Shown: positions 43,438 through 53,023, counted from the stretch's first letter. The stretch is 64,000 nt of DNA from Bradyrhizobium sp. JYMT SZCCT0180 (GCF_018130165.1 NZ_JAFCLZ010000003.1:124001-188000); one strand, 5' to 3'. Numbers and translations: made by a program. The notes: generated by a model from the sequence alone, not told the origin.

Positions 43438-44627
43438 GCAAACCGCCGATCGTCACCCGTCGGTCGCTGCTGGCGGGGTTTTGGCTTGCGGGCGTGTCGT
43501 CGGCCTGGGCACAGGTCCGGGGCGGCCGCAGCGGCGACGATCAGGGTATCGGCGGCACCGGCGCCCCGAGAATCGGTGACGATCACGGTATCGGTGGTAC
43601 CGGCATTGTCGGCGTCATCCAGCGTTTCGGCAGCATCTTCGTCAACGGCGAACGCATCGGCTACGCGCCTGATGTGCCGGTGCGGATCAACGGCGAGGCG
43701 GCGTCGGTCAAGGCGCTGCGGATCGGACACGTCGCGCGCGTCGTGGCGATGCGTCAGGCCAATGGCGCGCTGACCACCCGTGGTATCTCGGCCGTCAGCG
43801 AAGTGATCGGACCGATCCAATCCGTCGGGGCAGGCGAGATGTCGGTGCTGGGCCAGCGGGTGACGTTCACGGGGCGCGAAACCTGGCGTCCCGGCACCTA
43901 TGTTGCGGTGTCCGGATTGCGTCGAACCGACGGCGTCATCGTCGCCAGCCTCGTCGAGAAGCGACGCGACAACGCCACGCGAGTCACAGGATTGCTGGAA
44001 CGCGATCGCGATGGGGTGCGGATCGGTGGCTTGCGTCTTGCCGGTGCGGATCCGGCGCTGATCGGTCAGCGCGTTCACGCCGACGGGCAGTTTGCGCAAG
44101 GCGTGATGCAGGTCGCGCACGCGAGACGAGACGATTTTTCCGATCTGACCGGCGCCAGCCGTCTGTCGATCGAAGGCTACGTGCGGCGGGTAGGTGATCA
44201 GCTGCAATTCGGATCGGGCTATGTCGCGCGCGATGTGTCGCGCTTCCAGCCTGCCGGCGACGCACGCGTGGTCGTGAACGCCGTGCTCGACAGTTCGCGC
44301 GGCCTGCGGGTCGAATCCGTGCAATCGGTCAGCCACTTCCCGGGCGCGTCGATCGGAAATTCCACCGGTCCCGCCAGAGCTCCTGGCTCAGCGCCCGGTC
44401 AGGGCGGCACGCACGTTCCCGGCGGTTCGCCGCAAGGGCCGGGCGGAGCTCCAGGCCCGGGTCGCGCGAGCGATCCCGGTGGGTCTATGTCACCCGGCGG
44501 CAGCCCCGGATTCCCGGGCGGCCCATCTGGGCCGGGGGGATTCGGCGGACCTGGCGGCGGTGGCCCCGGCGGCTTCGGTGGAGGTGGTCCCGGTGGCGGT
44601 GGAATGGGCGGTGGCGGTCGACGGTAG
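43434..44627 (+). CDS. Exported DUF5666-domain protein with Gly/Pro-rich tail
   Basis: 397 residues with a Tat-like signal (TRRSLLAGFWLAGVSSAWA, cut near 27). A duplicated GIGGTG motif follows at 38-60. Then come several OB-like DUF5666 beta modules (about 60-285; VNGERIGYAPDVPVRINGE, GLRRTDGVIVASLVEKR). The last 90 residues are almost all Gly and Pro with few charges. DUF5666 proteins are of unknown function; beta-barrel repeats suggest ligand or surface binding. It is translationally coupled to the DUF6502 gene. The tail resembles structural, glycine-rich envelope proteins. Confidence 0.85.
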   Translation: MSKPPIVTRRSLLAGFWLAGVSSAWAQVRGGRSGDDQGIGGTGAPRIGDDHGIGGTGIVGVIQRFGSIFVNGERIGYAPDVPVRINGEAASVKALRIGHVARVVAMRQANGALTTRGISAVSEVIGPIQSVGAGEMSVLGQRVTFTGRETWRPGTYVAVSGLRRTDGVIVASLVEKRRDNATRVTGLLERDRDGVRIGGLRLAGADPALIGQRVHADGQFAQGVMQVAHARRDDFSDLTGASRLSIEGYVRRVGDQLQFGSGYVARDVSRFQPAGDARVVVNAVLDSSRGLRVESVQSVSHFPGASIGNSTGPARAPGSAPGQGGTHVPGGSPQGPGGAPGPGRASDPGGSMSPGGSPGFPGGPSGPGGFGGPGGGGPGGFGGGGPGGGGMGGGGRR

Positions 44628-44704
44628 TCGCTGTCGAGGTGTTTTAATACCGCTCGCCGTATTCCATGCTATCTGTGCATGGGGTTGTTTTCGAGATTTT
44701 GTGT

Positions 44705-46054
44705 CTAGCCTGAGCTGAGCCGCACGCCGGCACGCAAAAACTTCTGCGGGTCGACCGCGTCGCCGTCGATCCGTGTTTCGTAATGCAGATGCGGACCGGT
44801 CGAGCGGCCGGTTGAGCCGACCGCACCGATCACCTGTCCGATCTTGACGACGTCGCCGACCCGGACGTGGATCTCCGACAAATGGCCGTAGCGGGTCGAT
44901 AGCCCATTGCCGTGGTCGATCTCGACCATGCGGCCATAGCCGCCCATCCATCCCGATGAAGCCACTTTGCCGTTCGCGGTGGCGCGCACGGGATCGCCGG
45001 TTGCGGCGCGGAAATCCAAACCGGTATGCATCGCCGGCCGACCGAGGAATGGATCGCTGCGAACGCCGAAGCCGGAGGTGAACTCGACTTCGCCGACGAC
45101 GGGTTTGCGATAGGGCACGAGGGCCAGCGTGCGGTTGAGCCGCTCGACCTGGGCACGGGTGGCGTTGATCCGGTTGAGCTGGCGTTCGAACGGACCGGCA
45201 TCGGCCCCAAGCTTCACCGGAACGAAGGGGCCGCCGACGCCCGAACGTGGCGTCGCGGCTTCGAGTTGCGCCATGTCGAGGCCGAGATCGGTGAACACGC
45301 CGCGCATCCGGCGGACGCGCGATTCCATGCTGTCTTCGACCGAGCTCAGCGCCGCCATCTGGCGTCGCTCGACCTGGTCGAGCGAGGTCTGCAGGCGGAC
45401 CAGGACGTTGTCGACGCCCTGAACCTTGGCGTACTGGTTGGCTTGCTGTTTGACCACGACCGGTGCGCGCGACTCCAGACGGGCTTCACGATCCGGCGGC
45501 GCCACAAAGATCACGGTGTCGCTGATCGGGCTGGGCTTCGGTGTTCCGGAAGCGGGGGTCTCCGCGGCGGCGCCGCGTGCCGTCGGCCGGATCGATCCGG
45601 TGGCCGTGCTGTCGGGAATGGAGCCCAAAGCGGTGGCGCGGGATTCCAGCGCGGTCTGGCGCTTCATGATCTGGTCGAGCTTCTGGTCGAACTGTTCCTG
45701 GTCGAGCAATTGGCGGCTGGTGGTGCGATCGACCTTGGCGCGCAGCTCGGCGATGCGGTCTTCATAGGCGTATTGCATCTCGGCCTGGCGGGCGATCAGA
45801 CGGGTCAGGACGTCGTCGCGAAAGGCGAAATAGGTGGCGGTCGCCGCCGACCACATTCCGAGCACGACGACCGTGCCGACGACGATCCAGAACACCACGG
45901 GCCCGAACCGCACCTGCTTGCCGGCATGGACAATGGCGTAGCCATCATTGGCCGGCGGGAGTGCCGCGGCTTGCGCCACGGGACGTCGCGCCCGGCTGTC
46001 ATGGGGATGATGGTGCTGGTGGTACTCGGAATGATGACCGGAACGGTACGACAT
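44705..46054 (-). CDS. M23-family (LytM) metallopeptidase with N-terminal anchor and coiled coil
   Basis: Envelope endopeptidase of 449 residues. A His-rich cytoplasmic N-terminus (HHSEYHQHHHPHD) precedes a membrane helix (about 52-78), then a coiled coil (about 85-130 and 210-240) and the LytM domain (about 310-445). Zinc and catalytic motifs MHTGLDF near 335 and GPHLHYE near 415 are intact, so it should be an active DD-endopeptidase rather than an EnvC-like degenerate form. The ATG at 46054 is preferred to a GTG six bases upstream because of the GGGAG site. A TTAACCAT motif (CtrA half-site-like) lies about 75 bases upstream on the coding strand. Confidence 0.92.
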   Translation of the reverse strand: MSYRSGHHSEYHQHHHPHDSRARRPVAQAAALPPANDGYAIVHAGKQVRFGPVVFWIVVGTVVVLGMWSAATATYFAFRDDVLTRLIARQAEMQYAYEDRIAELRAKVDRTTSRQLLDQEQFDQKLDQIMKRQTALESRATALGSIPDSTATGSIRPTARGAAAETPASGTPKPSPISDTVIFVAPPDREARLESRAPVVVKQQANQYAKVQGVDNVLVRLQTSLDQVERRQMAALSSVEDSMESRVRRMRGVFTDLGLDMAQLEAATPRSGVGGPFVPVKLGADAGPFERQLNRINATRAQVERLNRTLALVPYRKPVVGEVEFTSGFGVRSDPFLGRPAMHTGLDFRAATGDPVRATANGKVASSGWMGGYGRMVEIDHGNGLSTRYGHLSEIHVRVGDVVKIGQVIGAVGSTGRSTGPHLHYETRIDGDAVDPQKFLRAGVRLSSG

Positions 46055-46155
46055 CGACACTCCCGCGCCGGTCGGACAGGGGTTCCGTACGGCTCAATTT
46101 GCGAGGCCGATTTGACCCACTCATGGTTAATTTTTGGAAAATGGAACCTGGAAAA

Positions 46156-46965
46156 CTATAATCCTTGCGCTGCGGCCAATACTTCATCGGCGTGGCCATC
46201 GACCCGTACGTTGCGCCAGATTTTGGCGATCTTGCCGTCCTTGCCGATCAAAACGGTCGTGCGAAGAATCCCAAGGAAGGTCCTGCCATACATGGATTTT
46301 TCGCCCCAGGCGCCATAGGCCTCCAGCATCTCGTGTTTTTCATCCGAAATCAGAGGAATCGAGAGCTGGTGCTTGTCGCGAAAGGACTCCTGGGCCCTTA
46401 CGGTGTCGGCGGAGATGCCGAGCACTGCCGTTCCGCTTTCGGCGAAGGCGTCCTTGAGGCGGGTGAAATCGATCGCCTCCCTGGTGCAGCCGGGGGTGTC
46501 GGCGCGGGGGTAGAAGAACAGCACCAGTTTCTGGCCGGCGTAATCGGCGAGCGACACGCTGTCACCGCCGTCCCGGGGCAGCTGGAAGCTCGGCGCTTTG
46601 GCGCCTTCAACCCGGCCCGAGACCACGCCTGGTTTGCTGTCCGGCTTCGCGGCCGCCTCGGGCACGGGCGTCAAATCCGGCTTCGGTGCCGTCAATGGCT
46701 TGGATTTTAACGATTTCGACGCCGGCTTGTGGGATTCTTTGGTCAAAGCGCTTTTGGCCGCTTTGCCTGATTTTGTTGCGACCGCCTTGCCGGCCTTGGC
46801 CGCGGGCGTTTTGACTGGAGCTTTCGAGCCACTGCGGGCTGCCTTCGCCGGGATCGTTTTGCGGGCGGATTTCTTGGCAGGCGTCTTCGCGGATGACTTG
46901 GCAGGTGTCTTTACGGGTGTCTTTGCGGATCCCTTGGAGGATTTCTTGCGCGTTTTCTTGGACAT
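46156..46965 (-). CDS. BCP/PrxQ-type peroxiredoxin with a Lys/Ala-rich histone H1-like N-terminal tail
   Basis: Thiol peroxidase of 269 residues. The C-terminal 150 residues are a PrxQ/BCP domain with the peroxidatic Cys in DTPGCTREAIDF near 159 and FYPRADTP before it. The resolving Cys found five residues later in E. coli BCP is Ile here, and no other Cys is visible, so a 1-Cys mechanism is expected. Residues 1-110 are a Lys/Ala/Pro/Ser tail of AKTPAKK and KTPAAKAGK units, like histone H1 or HU tails, which may bind DNA or RNA. The ATG at 46965 has an AAGGAAGG site. Confidence 0.92.
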   Translation of the reverse strand: MSKKTRKKSSKGSAKTPVKTPAKSSAKTPAKKSARKTIPAKAARSGSKAPVKTPAAKAGKAVATKSGKAAKSALTKESHKPASKSLKSKPLTAPKPDLTPVPEAAAKPDSKPGVVSGRVEGAKAPSFQLPRDGGDSVSLADYAGQKLVLFFYPRADTPGCTREAIDFTRLKDAFAESGTAVLGISADTVRAQESFRDKHQLSIPLISDEKHEMLEAYGAWGEKSMYGRTFLGILRTTVLIGKDGKIAKIWRNVRVDGHADEVLAAAQGL

Positions 46966-47193
46966 ACGCCTTCCTTTCGTCGCTTTCGGCGGATCAACCA
47001 ATAGGGTATTGCGGGTCTTGTCCCGGCCTATCGGATTCGCTCCGGCTGCTGGGCAAGTTTGATGACCTCGGAGTATGGTTACAAGGAATTCGACGCACCA
47101 CCCGTCCGCTCGTTGACGGCCCGTTTGATTAAGTCGGCGATTGAGTCCTTGGGCTGGGCTACGAGTAACAGTATTAATCGAGGATTGGCAGCG

Positions 47194-50100
47194 ATGCCGG
47201 CACGGGAGCGCTCGATACAGATCGATGGGCGCGCCTGCGGCGACGATCAACCTCAGCGCCAGCACCGAGAGGCAATGGCTAGCAATAGTTCGCCCCAAAG
47301 TCCTGGGCTCCAAGGTTCTGGGCTCAAAGGTCTTGGACCCCAGGGTTCGGGGCGCCAAGATCTTGGGCGCCAAGATCCTGGGCGCCAAGGGTCGAATCCG
47401 CGTGCTGAGGCTCAAATCTCGCAATGGGATGACGAGGCCGGCTGGGATACCGATCAGGACGAGGCTGCGCGCCACCGCGCACGGCGGTTATTGTCCCGTT
47501 CCAATTCCCGTTTTCACCGGCTGAGCGACAATTTTTCCGCGTTGAACCGTTGGGTCACCGGCGAGCGTTGGGTCAAGCGCCTATCGGTCGTGATTGCGGT
47601 GCTGGCCGTGATCTTTGCCAGCTGTTTCGGCGGGCTTTGGTGGCGGCTCGGCGCCGGTCCGATCAATCTCGACCTGGCGACGCCCTGGCTTGCGAAGGCG
47701 ATCGAGGAAAATATCGGGCACGGCAATACGGTCGAGGTCGGTGGCACGCAAATCGAGCGCGCCGGCAGAATTCGAATCGCGGTGCGCATCCGCGACATCG
47801 TGGTCCGGGATCGCGACCAGGCGATTGTCGCAAGCGCCCCCAAAGCCGAAGTGAGATTATCCGGCACCGCGCTGTTGATGGGGCGGCTTCGCGCCGAGAG
47901 CCTCAATCTGGTCGATGCCGAACTCGCGGTACGAATCACACCGGATGGCCAGGTGACGGTATCCGCCGGTGACACGGCCAAACCATTGGCGACCGGCGTA
48001 GCCTCGAAGCGCGACGCTGGCCTGGCGCCCACATTCCCGCGGCCGGCGCCGCCCCCCGGCACGCCGGCGCCCGAGACGGCACAGAACGGATTGCTGGCCG
48101 GCCTCGATTGGCTCGACAGCCTGAGCTTGACCGGTCTCGACGGACAAAATCTCAACGAGATCGGCCTGAAGAACGGCAATCTGGTCGTCGACGACCAGCA
48201 GCGCGGCAACAAATGGACGTTCGACAATATCAGCATGAGCCTTCGCCGGCCGAGCGCCGGTGGCGTGGCGCTGAGCGTGGGCGAGGAGGGCGCCCGGCCA
48301 TGGTCGCTGCGGGCGGTGATCGGGCCGCCGACCAACGGCGTGCGCTCGGTCGATCTGCGCGCCGACAAGGTACCGACGGCCAATATTCTGCTGGCGATGC
48401 GGGTCAAGGATCTCACCTACAGCGCAAACCTGCCGCTCTCGGGTGAACTGAAAGGCGAACTCGGCCGCGATGGCCTGCCGACCTATTTCCGCGGCAAGCT
48501 TACCGCCGGTGCCGGCCAAATCATCGACAGCGATACGCCCGATTATCCGATGGCGATCGATTCGGCGGAAATGAACGTCGAATGGGATTCCGCACGGCGT
48601 GTGCTGGTCGCCCCGTTCAAGATCGTTTCCGGCGCCAACCGGGTAACGCTGCTCGGCCATCTCGAGCCGCCGAATGGAACCACGACCGAATGGCAGGCCG
48701 GGTTGAGCGGCGGCACCATCGTGCTGGCCGGCAATGAAGGCGAACAGCCGCTGATCTTCAATCGCATCGCGATCGGCATGCGCTTCGACACCGACAGGAA
48801 GCGCTTTCTGCTGACGCAGGCAGATATCAGCAATGGCGAGATCGGCGTCGCCGGAACCGGCAGCGTCGATTATTCCGGCGAAGCGCGGCTCCAGCTTGGC
48901 TTTGCCGGTACGCCAATGTCGGCCTCCGCGCTCAAGCGGATGTGGCCCGTCCTGATCGTGCCGGAAGTGCGCGAATGGGTGATCGAGCGGATCGAACGCG
49001 GCACGCTCCAGCGCATCGAGGTCGGCGTCAATTCGCCGGTGCGAAATTTGTCGCGCAAAGGCCCGCCGATTCCCGACGACGGCCTGGCGGTCAATATCAC
49101 GGCGACGGGCGTGACGGTGCGCCCGGTCGATGACATGCCGGTCGTGCGCGACGCCGACCTGAAGGCCCGCGTGACGGGTCGCACCGCCACCGTCAACATC
49201 GGCCAGGGCATCGCCGATACGCCGGCCGGTCGCAAGGTCACCATTTCGGATTTCGTCTTCGAGGTGCCGGACATGGCGCCGAAGCCATCGCCGTCGAAGG
49301 TGAAATTCCGCATGGATGGAACCATTGCGGCCGCGGCCGAGATCCTGGCATCCGATCGCCTCAGCGACGTCTCCGCCAATTTCATCGATCCGAACGCGAG
49401 CAAGGGGACAGTGACGGCTAACGTCATGCTCGGCATGCCGGTCAAGGGCGTGCTGACCAAGGCCGACACGACTTATGCTGTGACCGCCGATCTCGGCGGG
49501 GTCTCCATCGACAAGCTGGTGATGAACCAGAAGCTGGAGGCCAACACGCTGAAGGTCGTTGCCAACAATAACGGCTATCAGGTCAGGGGCGACGTCAAGA
49601 TCAACGGCCAGCAGGCGTCGCTGGATTATCGCAAGCCGAACGAGGGCGACGCCGATATCAGGCTGTCGGCGACGCTGGATGACGCCAGCCGCGCGCGGCT
49701 TGGGCTGGATCTCGGTCCCGCCGTCAGCGGCGCGATCCCGATCAAGCTGATCGGCAAGATCGGCGATAACGACGCCCGCGTCGGCATCGAGGCCGATCTT
49801 ACCTCGCTCCGGCTCGACAACATCCTGCCGGGTTGGGTCAAGGTGCCGGGCAGGTCCGGCAAGGCGACCTTCAGCGTCGTCAAGAAGGAGCAGTCGACGC
49901 TGTTCCAGGACATTGTCGTCGACGGCGGCGGCGTCTCGATCAAGGGCTCGCTGGAAGTCGACGCGAATGGCGAGCTGATGACCGCGAACTTCCCGACCTA
50001 TTCGCCGTCGGAAGGCGACAAGACCTCGCTGAAAGCCGAACGCAATGCCGATGGCGTCGTGAAGGTGACGATGCGCGGCGACGTGTTCGACGGTCGCGGC

Positions 50101-50949
50101 TTCCTCAAATCGGCGATCTCGGGCAAGGAAGCCGACGCCAAGAAGACCAAGAACATCGATCTGGATATCGACGTCAAGCTCGGCGCGGTCGCCGGCCACA
50201 ATGGCGAGGCGCTGCGCAGCGTCGACGCCAAGATGTCCCGGCGCAATGGCGTCATCAAGACGTTTGCGATGACCGGCAAGGTCGGGCGCGATACGCCGGT
50301 GACCGCCGATTTGCGCGGTCGCGTGCAGGGGCAGGGGCGTGACCTGATCATTCTGCAGACCAATGACGCCGGGGCGTTCCTCCGCTTCACCGATACCAAC
50401 TCGAAGGTCTTCGGTGGTCAGCTCTCGCTCGCGATGGAGCCGCCGACGGTCGAACCATCAGCCAAGGATGGCCTGATCAATATCCGCGACTTCTCCGTCA
50501 AAGGCGTCCCTGAACTGGAGCGCGCGGCGGCGGGCGCACCGACAGGCGTATCGAACGGCGTGTCGTTCTCGGCGCTGCGCGCGGAATTCACCCGGCAGAG
50601 CGGACATCTCACGATCAGGGACGGCGTCGTGAAGGGCCCGACCATCGGCGCCACCATCGAAGGCACGCTCGATTATATCGGCAACTCGGTACGCATGAGC
50701 GGGACCTTCGTTCCGATGTACGGGCTCAACAACATGTTCGGCCAGATTCCCGTGCTCGGCCTGTTCCTCGGCGGCGGGAGCAATGAGGGCCTGATCGGCG
50801 TCACCTATGAGGTCGTCGGCACGCCGGCCGCGCCGGTGCTGCGCGTCAATCCGATTTCAGCGATGGCGCCCGGCGTGCTGCGCAAGATCTTCGAGTTCAA
50901 CACCGGCAAGCAGAACAACCCGATCGAATTCCCGCCGACCAATAATTAG
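47194..50949 (+). CDS. Giant AsmA/YhdP-like envelope protein (DUF3971)
   Basis: About 1251 residues. A cytoplasmic N-terminus is followed by a membrane helix (about 130-151, VVIAVLAVIFASCFGGLWW) and a long periplasmic beta-rich body. It contains DUF3971-like segments and a C-terminal AsmA-like region (TIGATIEGTLDYIGNSVRMS, then PVLGLFLGGGSNEGLIGVTYEV). AsmA-like proteins including YhdP form periplasmic bridges that move phospholipids to the outer membrane. The ATG at 47194 has a GAGGA site; starts at 47062 and 47275 are possible. Residues about 32-66 are encoded by a 15-base tandem repeat. It diverges from the peroxiredoxin gene. Confidence 0.88.
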   Translation: MPARERSIQIDGRACGDDQPQRQHREAMASNSSPQSPGLQGSGLKGLGPQGSGRQDLGRQDPGRQGSNPRAEAQISQWDDEAGWDTDQDEAARHRARRLLSRSNSRFHRLSDNFSALNRWVTGERWVKRLSVVIAVLAVIFASCFGGLWWRLGAGPINLDLATPWLAKAIEENIGHGNTVEVGGTQIERAGRIRIAVRIRDIVVRDRDQAIVASAPKAEVRLSGTALLMGRLRAESLNLVDAELAVRITPDGQVTVSAGDTAKPLATGVASKRDAGLAPTFPRPAPPPGTPAPETAQNGLLAGLDWLDSLSLTGLDGQNLNEIGLKNGNLVVDDQQRGNKWTFDNISMSLRRPSAGGVALSVGEEGARPWSLRAVIGPPTNGVRSVDLRADKVPTANILLAMRVKDLTYSANLPLSGELKGELGRDGLPTYFRGKLTAGAGQIIDSDTPDYPMAIDSAEMNVEWDSARRVLVAPFKIVSGANRVTLLGHLEPPNGTTTEWQAGLSGGTIVLAGNEGEQPLIFNRIAIGMRFDTDRKRFLLTQADISNGEIGVAGTGSVDYSGEARLQLGFAGTPMSASALKRMWPVLIVPEVREWVIERIERGTLQRIEVGVNSPVRNLSRKGPPIPDDGLAVNITATGVTVRPVDDMPVVRDADLKARVTGRTATVNIGQGIADTPAGRKVTISDFVFEVPDMAPKPSPSKVKFRMDGTIAAAAEILASDRLSDVSANFIDPNASKGTVTANVMLGMPVKGVLTKADTTYAVTADLGGVSIDKLVMNQKLEANTLKVVANNNGYQVRGDVKINGQQASLDYRKPNEGDADIRLSATLDDASRARLGLDLGPAVSGAIPIKLIGKIGDNDARVGIEADLTSLRLDNILPGWVKVPGRSGKATFSVVKKEQSTLFQDIVVDGGGVSIKGSLEVDANGELMTANFPTYSPSEGDKTSLKAERNADGVVKVTMRGDVFDGRGFLKSAISGKEADAKKTKNIDLDIDVKLGAVAGHNGEALRSVDAKMSRRNGVIKTFAMTGKVGRDTPVTADLRGRVQGQGRDLIILQTNDAGAFLRFTDTNSKVFGGQLSLAMEPPTVEPSAKDGLINIRDFSVKGVPELERAAAGAPTGVSNGVSFSALRAEFTRQSGHLTIRDGVVKGPTIGATIEGTLDYIGNSVRMSGTFVPMYGLNNMFGQIPVLGLFLGGGSNEGLIGVTYEVVGTPAAPVLRVNPISAMAPGVLRKIFEFNTGKQNNPIEFPPTNN
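47288..47392 (+). repeat. 15-bp tandem repeat (about seven units) inside the YhdP-like gene
   Basis: Units of the form cTGGGCgCCAAGatc repeat with period 15 from 47288 to 47392; the last three are nearly identical. The period is a multiple of three, so unit gain or loss adds five residues (GRQDL/GSGLK type) without a frameshift. Confidence 0.85.
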
Positions 50950-51043
50950 GGCGTGGGCGGTTGAGGGATTTTGCCATCAGCGATTGATCTGGCCAACCGC
51001 CATCGTCTCGCGCTAGCTTTCAAAAAAACGGGAGGCTGGCGTC

Positions 51044-52147
51044 ATGCAGATCACCAACGTCCGTGCGCATCACATCCGCATCCCCTATGACGCCGGCGTG
51101 GCGAGCTTCAAGCAGGGCGCGTCAGCGATATCGGCGCTGGAGATCGTTCTCGTCGAGGTCTCGACAGATTCAGGATTGACCGGCTGGGGTGACGCCTTCA
51201 GCTACGTGTGCCCGCGATCCAGTGCCACCGCCATCGATGAGATGATCGCGCCGCAGGCCCGGGGCCTCGAGGTCCCCGAAGCCGCCGGCATTCCCGCCTT
51301 CATGGAACGTATCCAGCGCAATCTGCATCTGTTCGGCCGCTACGGCATCACGATGTTCGCGATCTCCGCCCTCGATATCGCGTTGTGGGATCTCGCGGCC
51401 CGCGTGCAGGGCGTCCCGCTACACCGCCTGTTGGGTGCGCGCAAGCGGGCGCGGATTCCTGCCTATGCCAGCCTGCTGCGGATCGGAACACCCGATCTCG
51501 TCGCCAGCGAATGCGAGACGGCGTTGCGGCGGGGTTACACCGCCATCAAGCTTCATGAGACGACGGCGCTGGCGGTATTCGCCGCACGGCGCGCGATCGG
51601 GGACAGCATCCCGCTGATGGTCGATATGAACTGCCCGATGATTTCGGCGGAAGCGATCGCCTTCGCGCATGAATGCAAGGCGGCCGCGCCGATGTTTCTG
51701 GAGGAGCCGGTATGGCCGCCGGAAGATTTTGCCGCGCTGGCGGAGACCCGCACGAAGGGCGGGCTCGATATCGCCGCCGGCGAGAATGCCTGCACCGTCA
51801 ATCAATTCCGCCAGATGATGGATGCGGGGGCGGTCAGCTACGCGCAGCCCTCGGTGACCAAGGTCGGCGGCATTACCGAATATCTGAAAGTGGTTGATCT
51901 GGCCGACGAAAGGGGCGTCCGGCTCGCGCCGCATTCGCCCTATTTCGGTCCGGGCCTTCTGGCGACGCTGCAATTGCTGTCGCTGCGTGACGACAAGACC
52001 TTCGTCGAGTTCTTTTATATGAACCGTGCCGCGTGCCTGTGGCGCGGTGCGATCGATGTCGGCGCCGATGGCGCGGTCGCGGTGCCGGACGGGCCGGGGC
52101 TCGGTTACGAGCCGGACCGTGAGGTCATGGAGCGGTATCGCGTCTAG
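51044..52147 (+). CDS. Mandelate racemase/muconate lactonizing enzyme family protein
   Basis: Enolase-superfamily enzyme of 367 residues that abstracts a proton alpha to a carboxylate. Barrel motifs: AIKLHE near 168 (base Lys, with KxH rather than KxK), metal ligands in VDMNCP near 193, FLEEPVWP near 220 and AAGENA near 245, and a general-base His in APHSPYFGPG near 298. The Lys/His pairing fits racemase or dehydratase activity on a sugar acid or similar compound. A GGGAGG site precedes the ATG. No transporter or catabolic neighbours help identify the substrate. Confidence 0.88.
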   Translation: MQITNVRAHHIRIPYDAGVASFKQGASAISALEIVLVEVSTDSGLTGWGDAFSYVCPRSSATAIDEMIAPQARGLEVPEAAGIPAFMERIQRNLHLFGRYGITMFAISALDIALWDLAARVQGVPLHRLLGARKRARIPAYASLLRIGTPDLVASECETALRRGYTAIKLHETTALAVFAARRAIGDSIPLMVDMNCPMISAEAIAFAHECKAAAPMFLEEPVWPPEDFAALAETRTKGGLDIAAGENACTVNQFRQMMDAGAVSYAQPSVTKVGGITEYLKVVDLADERGVRLAPHSPYFGPGLLATLQLLSLRDDKTFVEFFYMNRAACLWRGAIDVGADGAVAVPDGPGLGYEPDREVMERYRV

Positions 52148-52155
52148 CGGGTGCT

Positions 52156-52917
52156 TCACCCGGCCGTACGGCCCTTGTTGTGGCCCTGTACCGCCGTCGA
52201 AGGCGGCGTCAGGAACGCATCGAAGCGCTCCTTGACGATGGCGTAACATTCGCATGACGCCTTCTCTAAGCCCGCTCGGTCGAGTACCTGGATGGTGCCG
52301 CGGCGATAATGGATGAGACCGGCGGTCTGCATCGACTGTGCGGCAAGCGTTACGGATTTCCGGTTCGCGCCGAGCATATGCGAAAGAAACTCGTGGGTGT
52401 AAGGCAGCGCTTCACCGCCGGCGCGGTCGTGCATCATCAACAACCACCTGCACATTCGCTCTTCCGTAGTGTGCATGGAATTGCAGGCAACCGTCTGCTG
52501 AACCTGGGAAAGCAGGGTCTCCGAGTAACTAACGAACAGGTCGCGCACGTGTTCGCTATTTTTGAATTCGTGTTGCAATAGCTCGATCGGGCAGCGAACC
52601 GTATGACCCGGGAGTTGCACGAGACAGCGGTTGAACGAGACACGGCTATACATGGCTGCAAACAGGCCGAACGCACCTTCGCGTCCGATGTTGGCCGTCT
52701 CGATGGCGGCGCCATTCTCCAGAACGGTCAATAGCGACAGAACCGAGCCTTGCGGAAAATAGGCGTGTTTGAGCAGACCGCCGGCATCGCAGACCATCTC
52801 TTCGAGTTCGAAATCGATCGGCTCGAGGTAGGAATCTATTCGCCTGCGGCTGTCTGGCTCCAGGGCGCCGAGCAGTTGATTGCTTCGCGGGTCATAATCC
52901 ATTTGCGCCTGGGGCAT
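52156..52917 (-). CDS. Crp/Fnr-family transcriptional regulator
   Basis: Regulator of 253 residues. N-terminal cyclic-nucleotide-binding-like beta barrel (about 20-135, YFPQGSVLSLLTVLENGAAIE), dimerisation helix (135-160, KNSEHVRDLFVSYSETLLSQV), and a C-terminal HTH_Crp (about 165-225) with recognition region FLSHMLGANRKSVTLAAQSMQTAGL. There is no N-terminal Cys cluster, so it is not an oxygen-sensing FNR. The cAMP contact residues are not evident. A 20-base palindromic motif with Crp-like 5-6-5 architecture lies 87-106 bases upstream of the start. Small effector unknown. An ATG at 52902 is an alternative start. Confidence 0.92.
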   Translation of the reverse strand: MPQAQMDYDPRSNQLLGALEPDSRRRIDSYLEPIDFELEEMVCDAGGLLKHAYFPQGSVLSLLTVLENGAAIETANIGREGAFGLFAAMYSRVSFNRCLVQLPGHTVRCPIELLQHEFKNSEHVRDLFVSYSETLLSQVQQTVACNSMHTTEERMCRWLLMMHDRAGGEALPYTHEFLSHMLGANRKSVTLAAQSMQTAGLIHYRRGTIQVLDRAGLEKASCECYAIVKERFDAFLTPPSTAVQGHNKGRTAG

Positions 52918-53003
52918 CGCTTATGGCCGTGATGATCCTAGTGCTTCGGACCGATTTTAGGCACGGCGATTGGCGGATCAGATTTGCACTAATAAGCGGC
53001 TCA

Positions 53004-53023
53004 AGTCTGAGCAAAACAGCTCA
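53004..53023. promoter_or_regulatory. 20-bp palindromic motif, left copy (Crp-like operator candidate)
   Basis: AGTCTGAGCAAAACAGCTCA, containing TGAGC-N6-GCTCA. It is identical, in reverse orientation, to 53761-53780. It lies 87 bases upstream of the Crp-like gene and overlaps the stop codon of the response regulator gene. Confidence 0.7.

Noticed and set aside
47857..50199. 780-codon open frame antisense to the YhdP-like gene
   Set aside because: Same codon-bias artefact; the composition is Asp/Arg/His-rich with no domain, and the plus-strand frame has a membrane helix and AsmA-like features.
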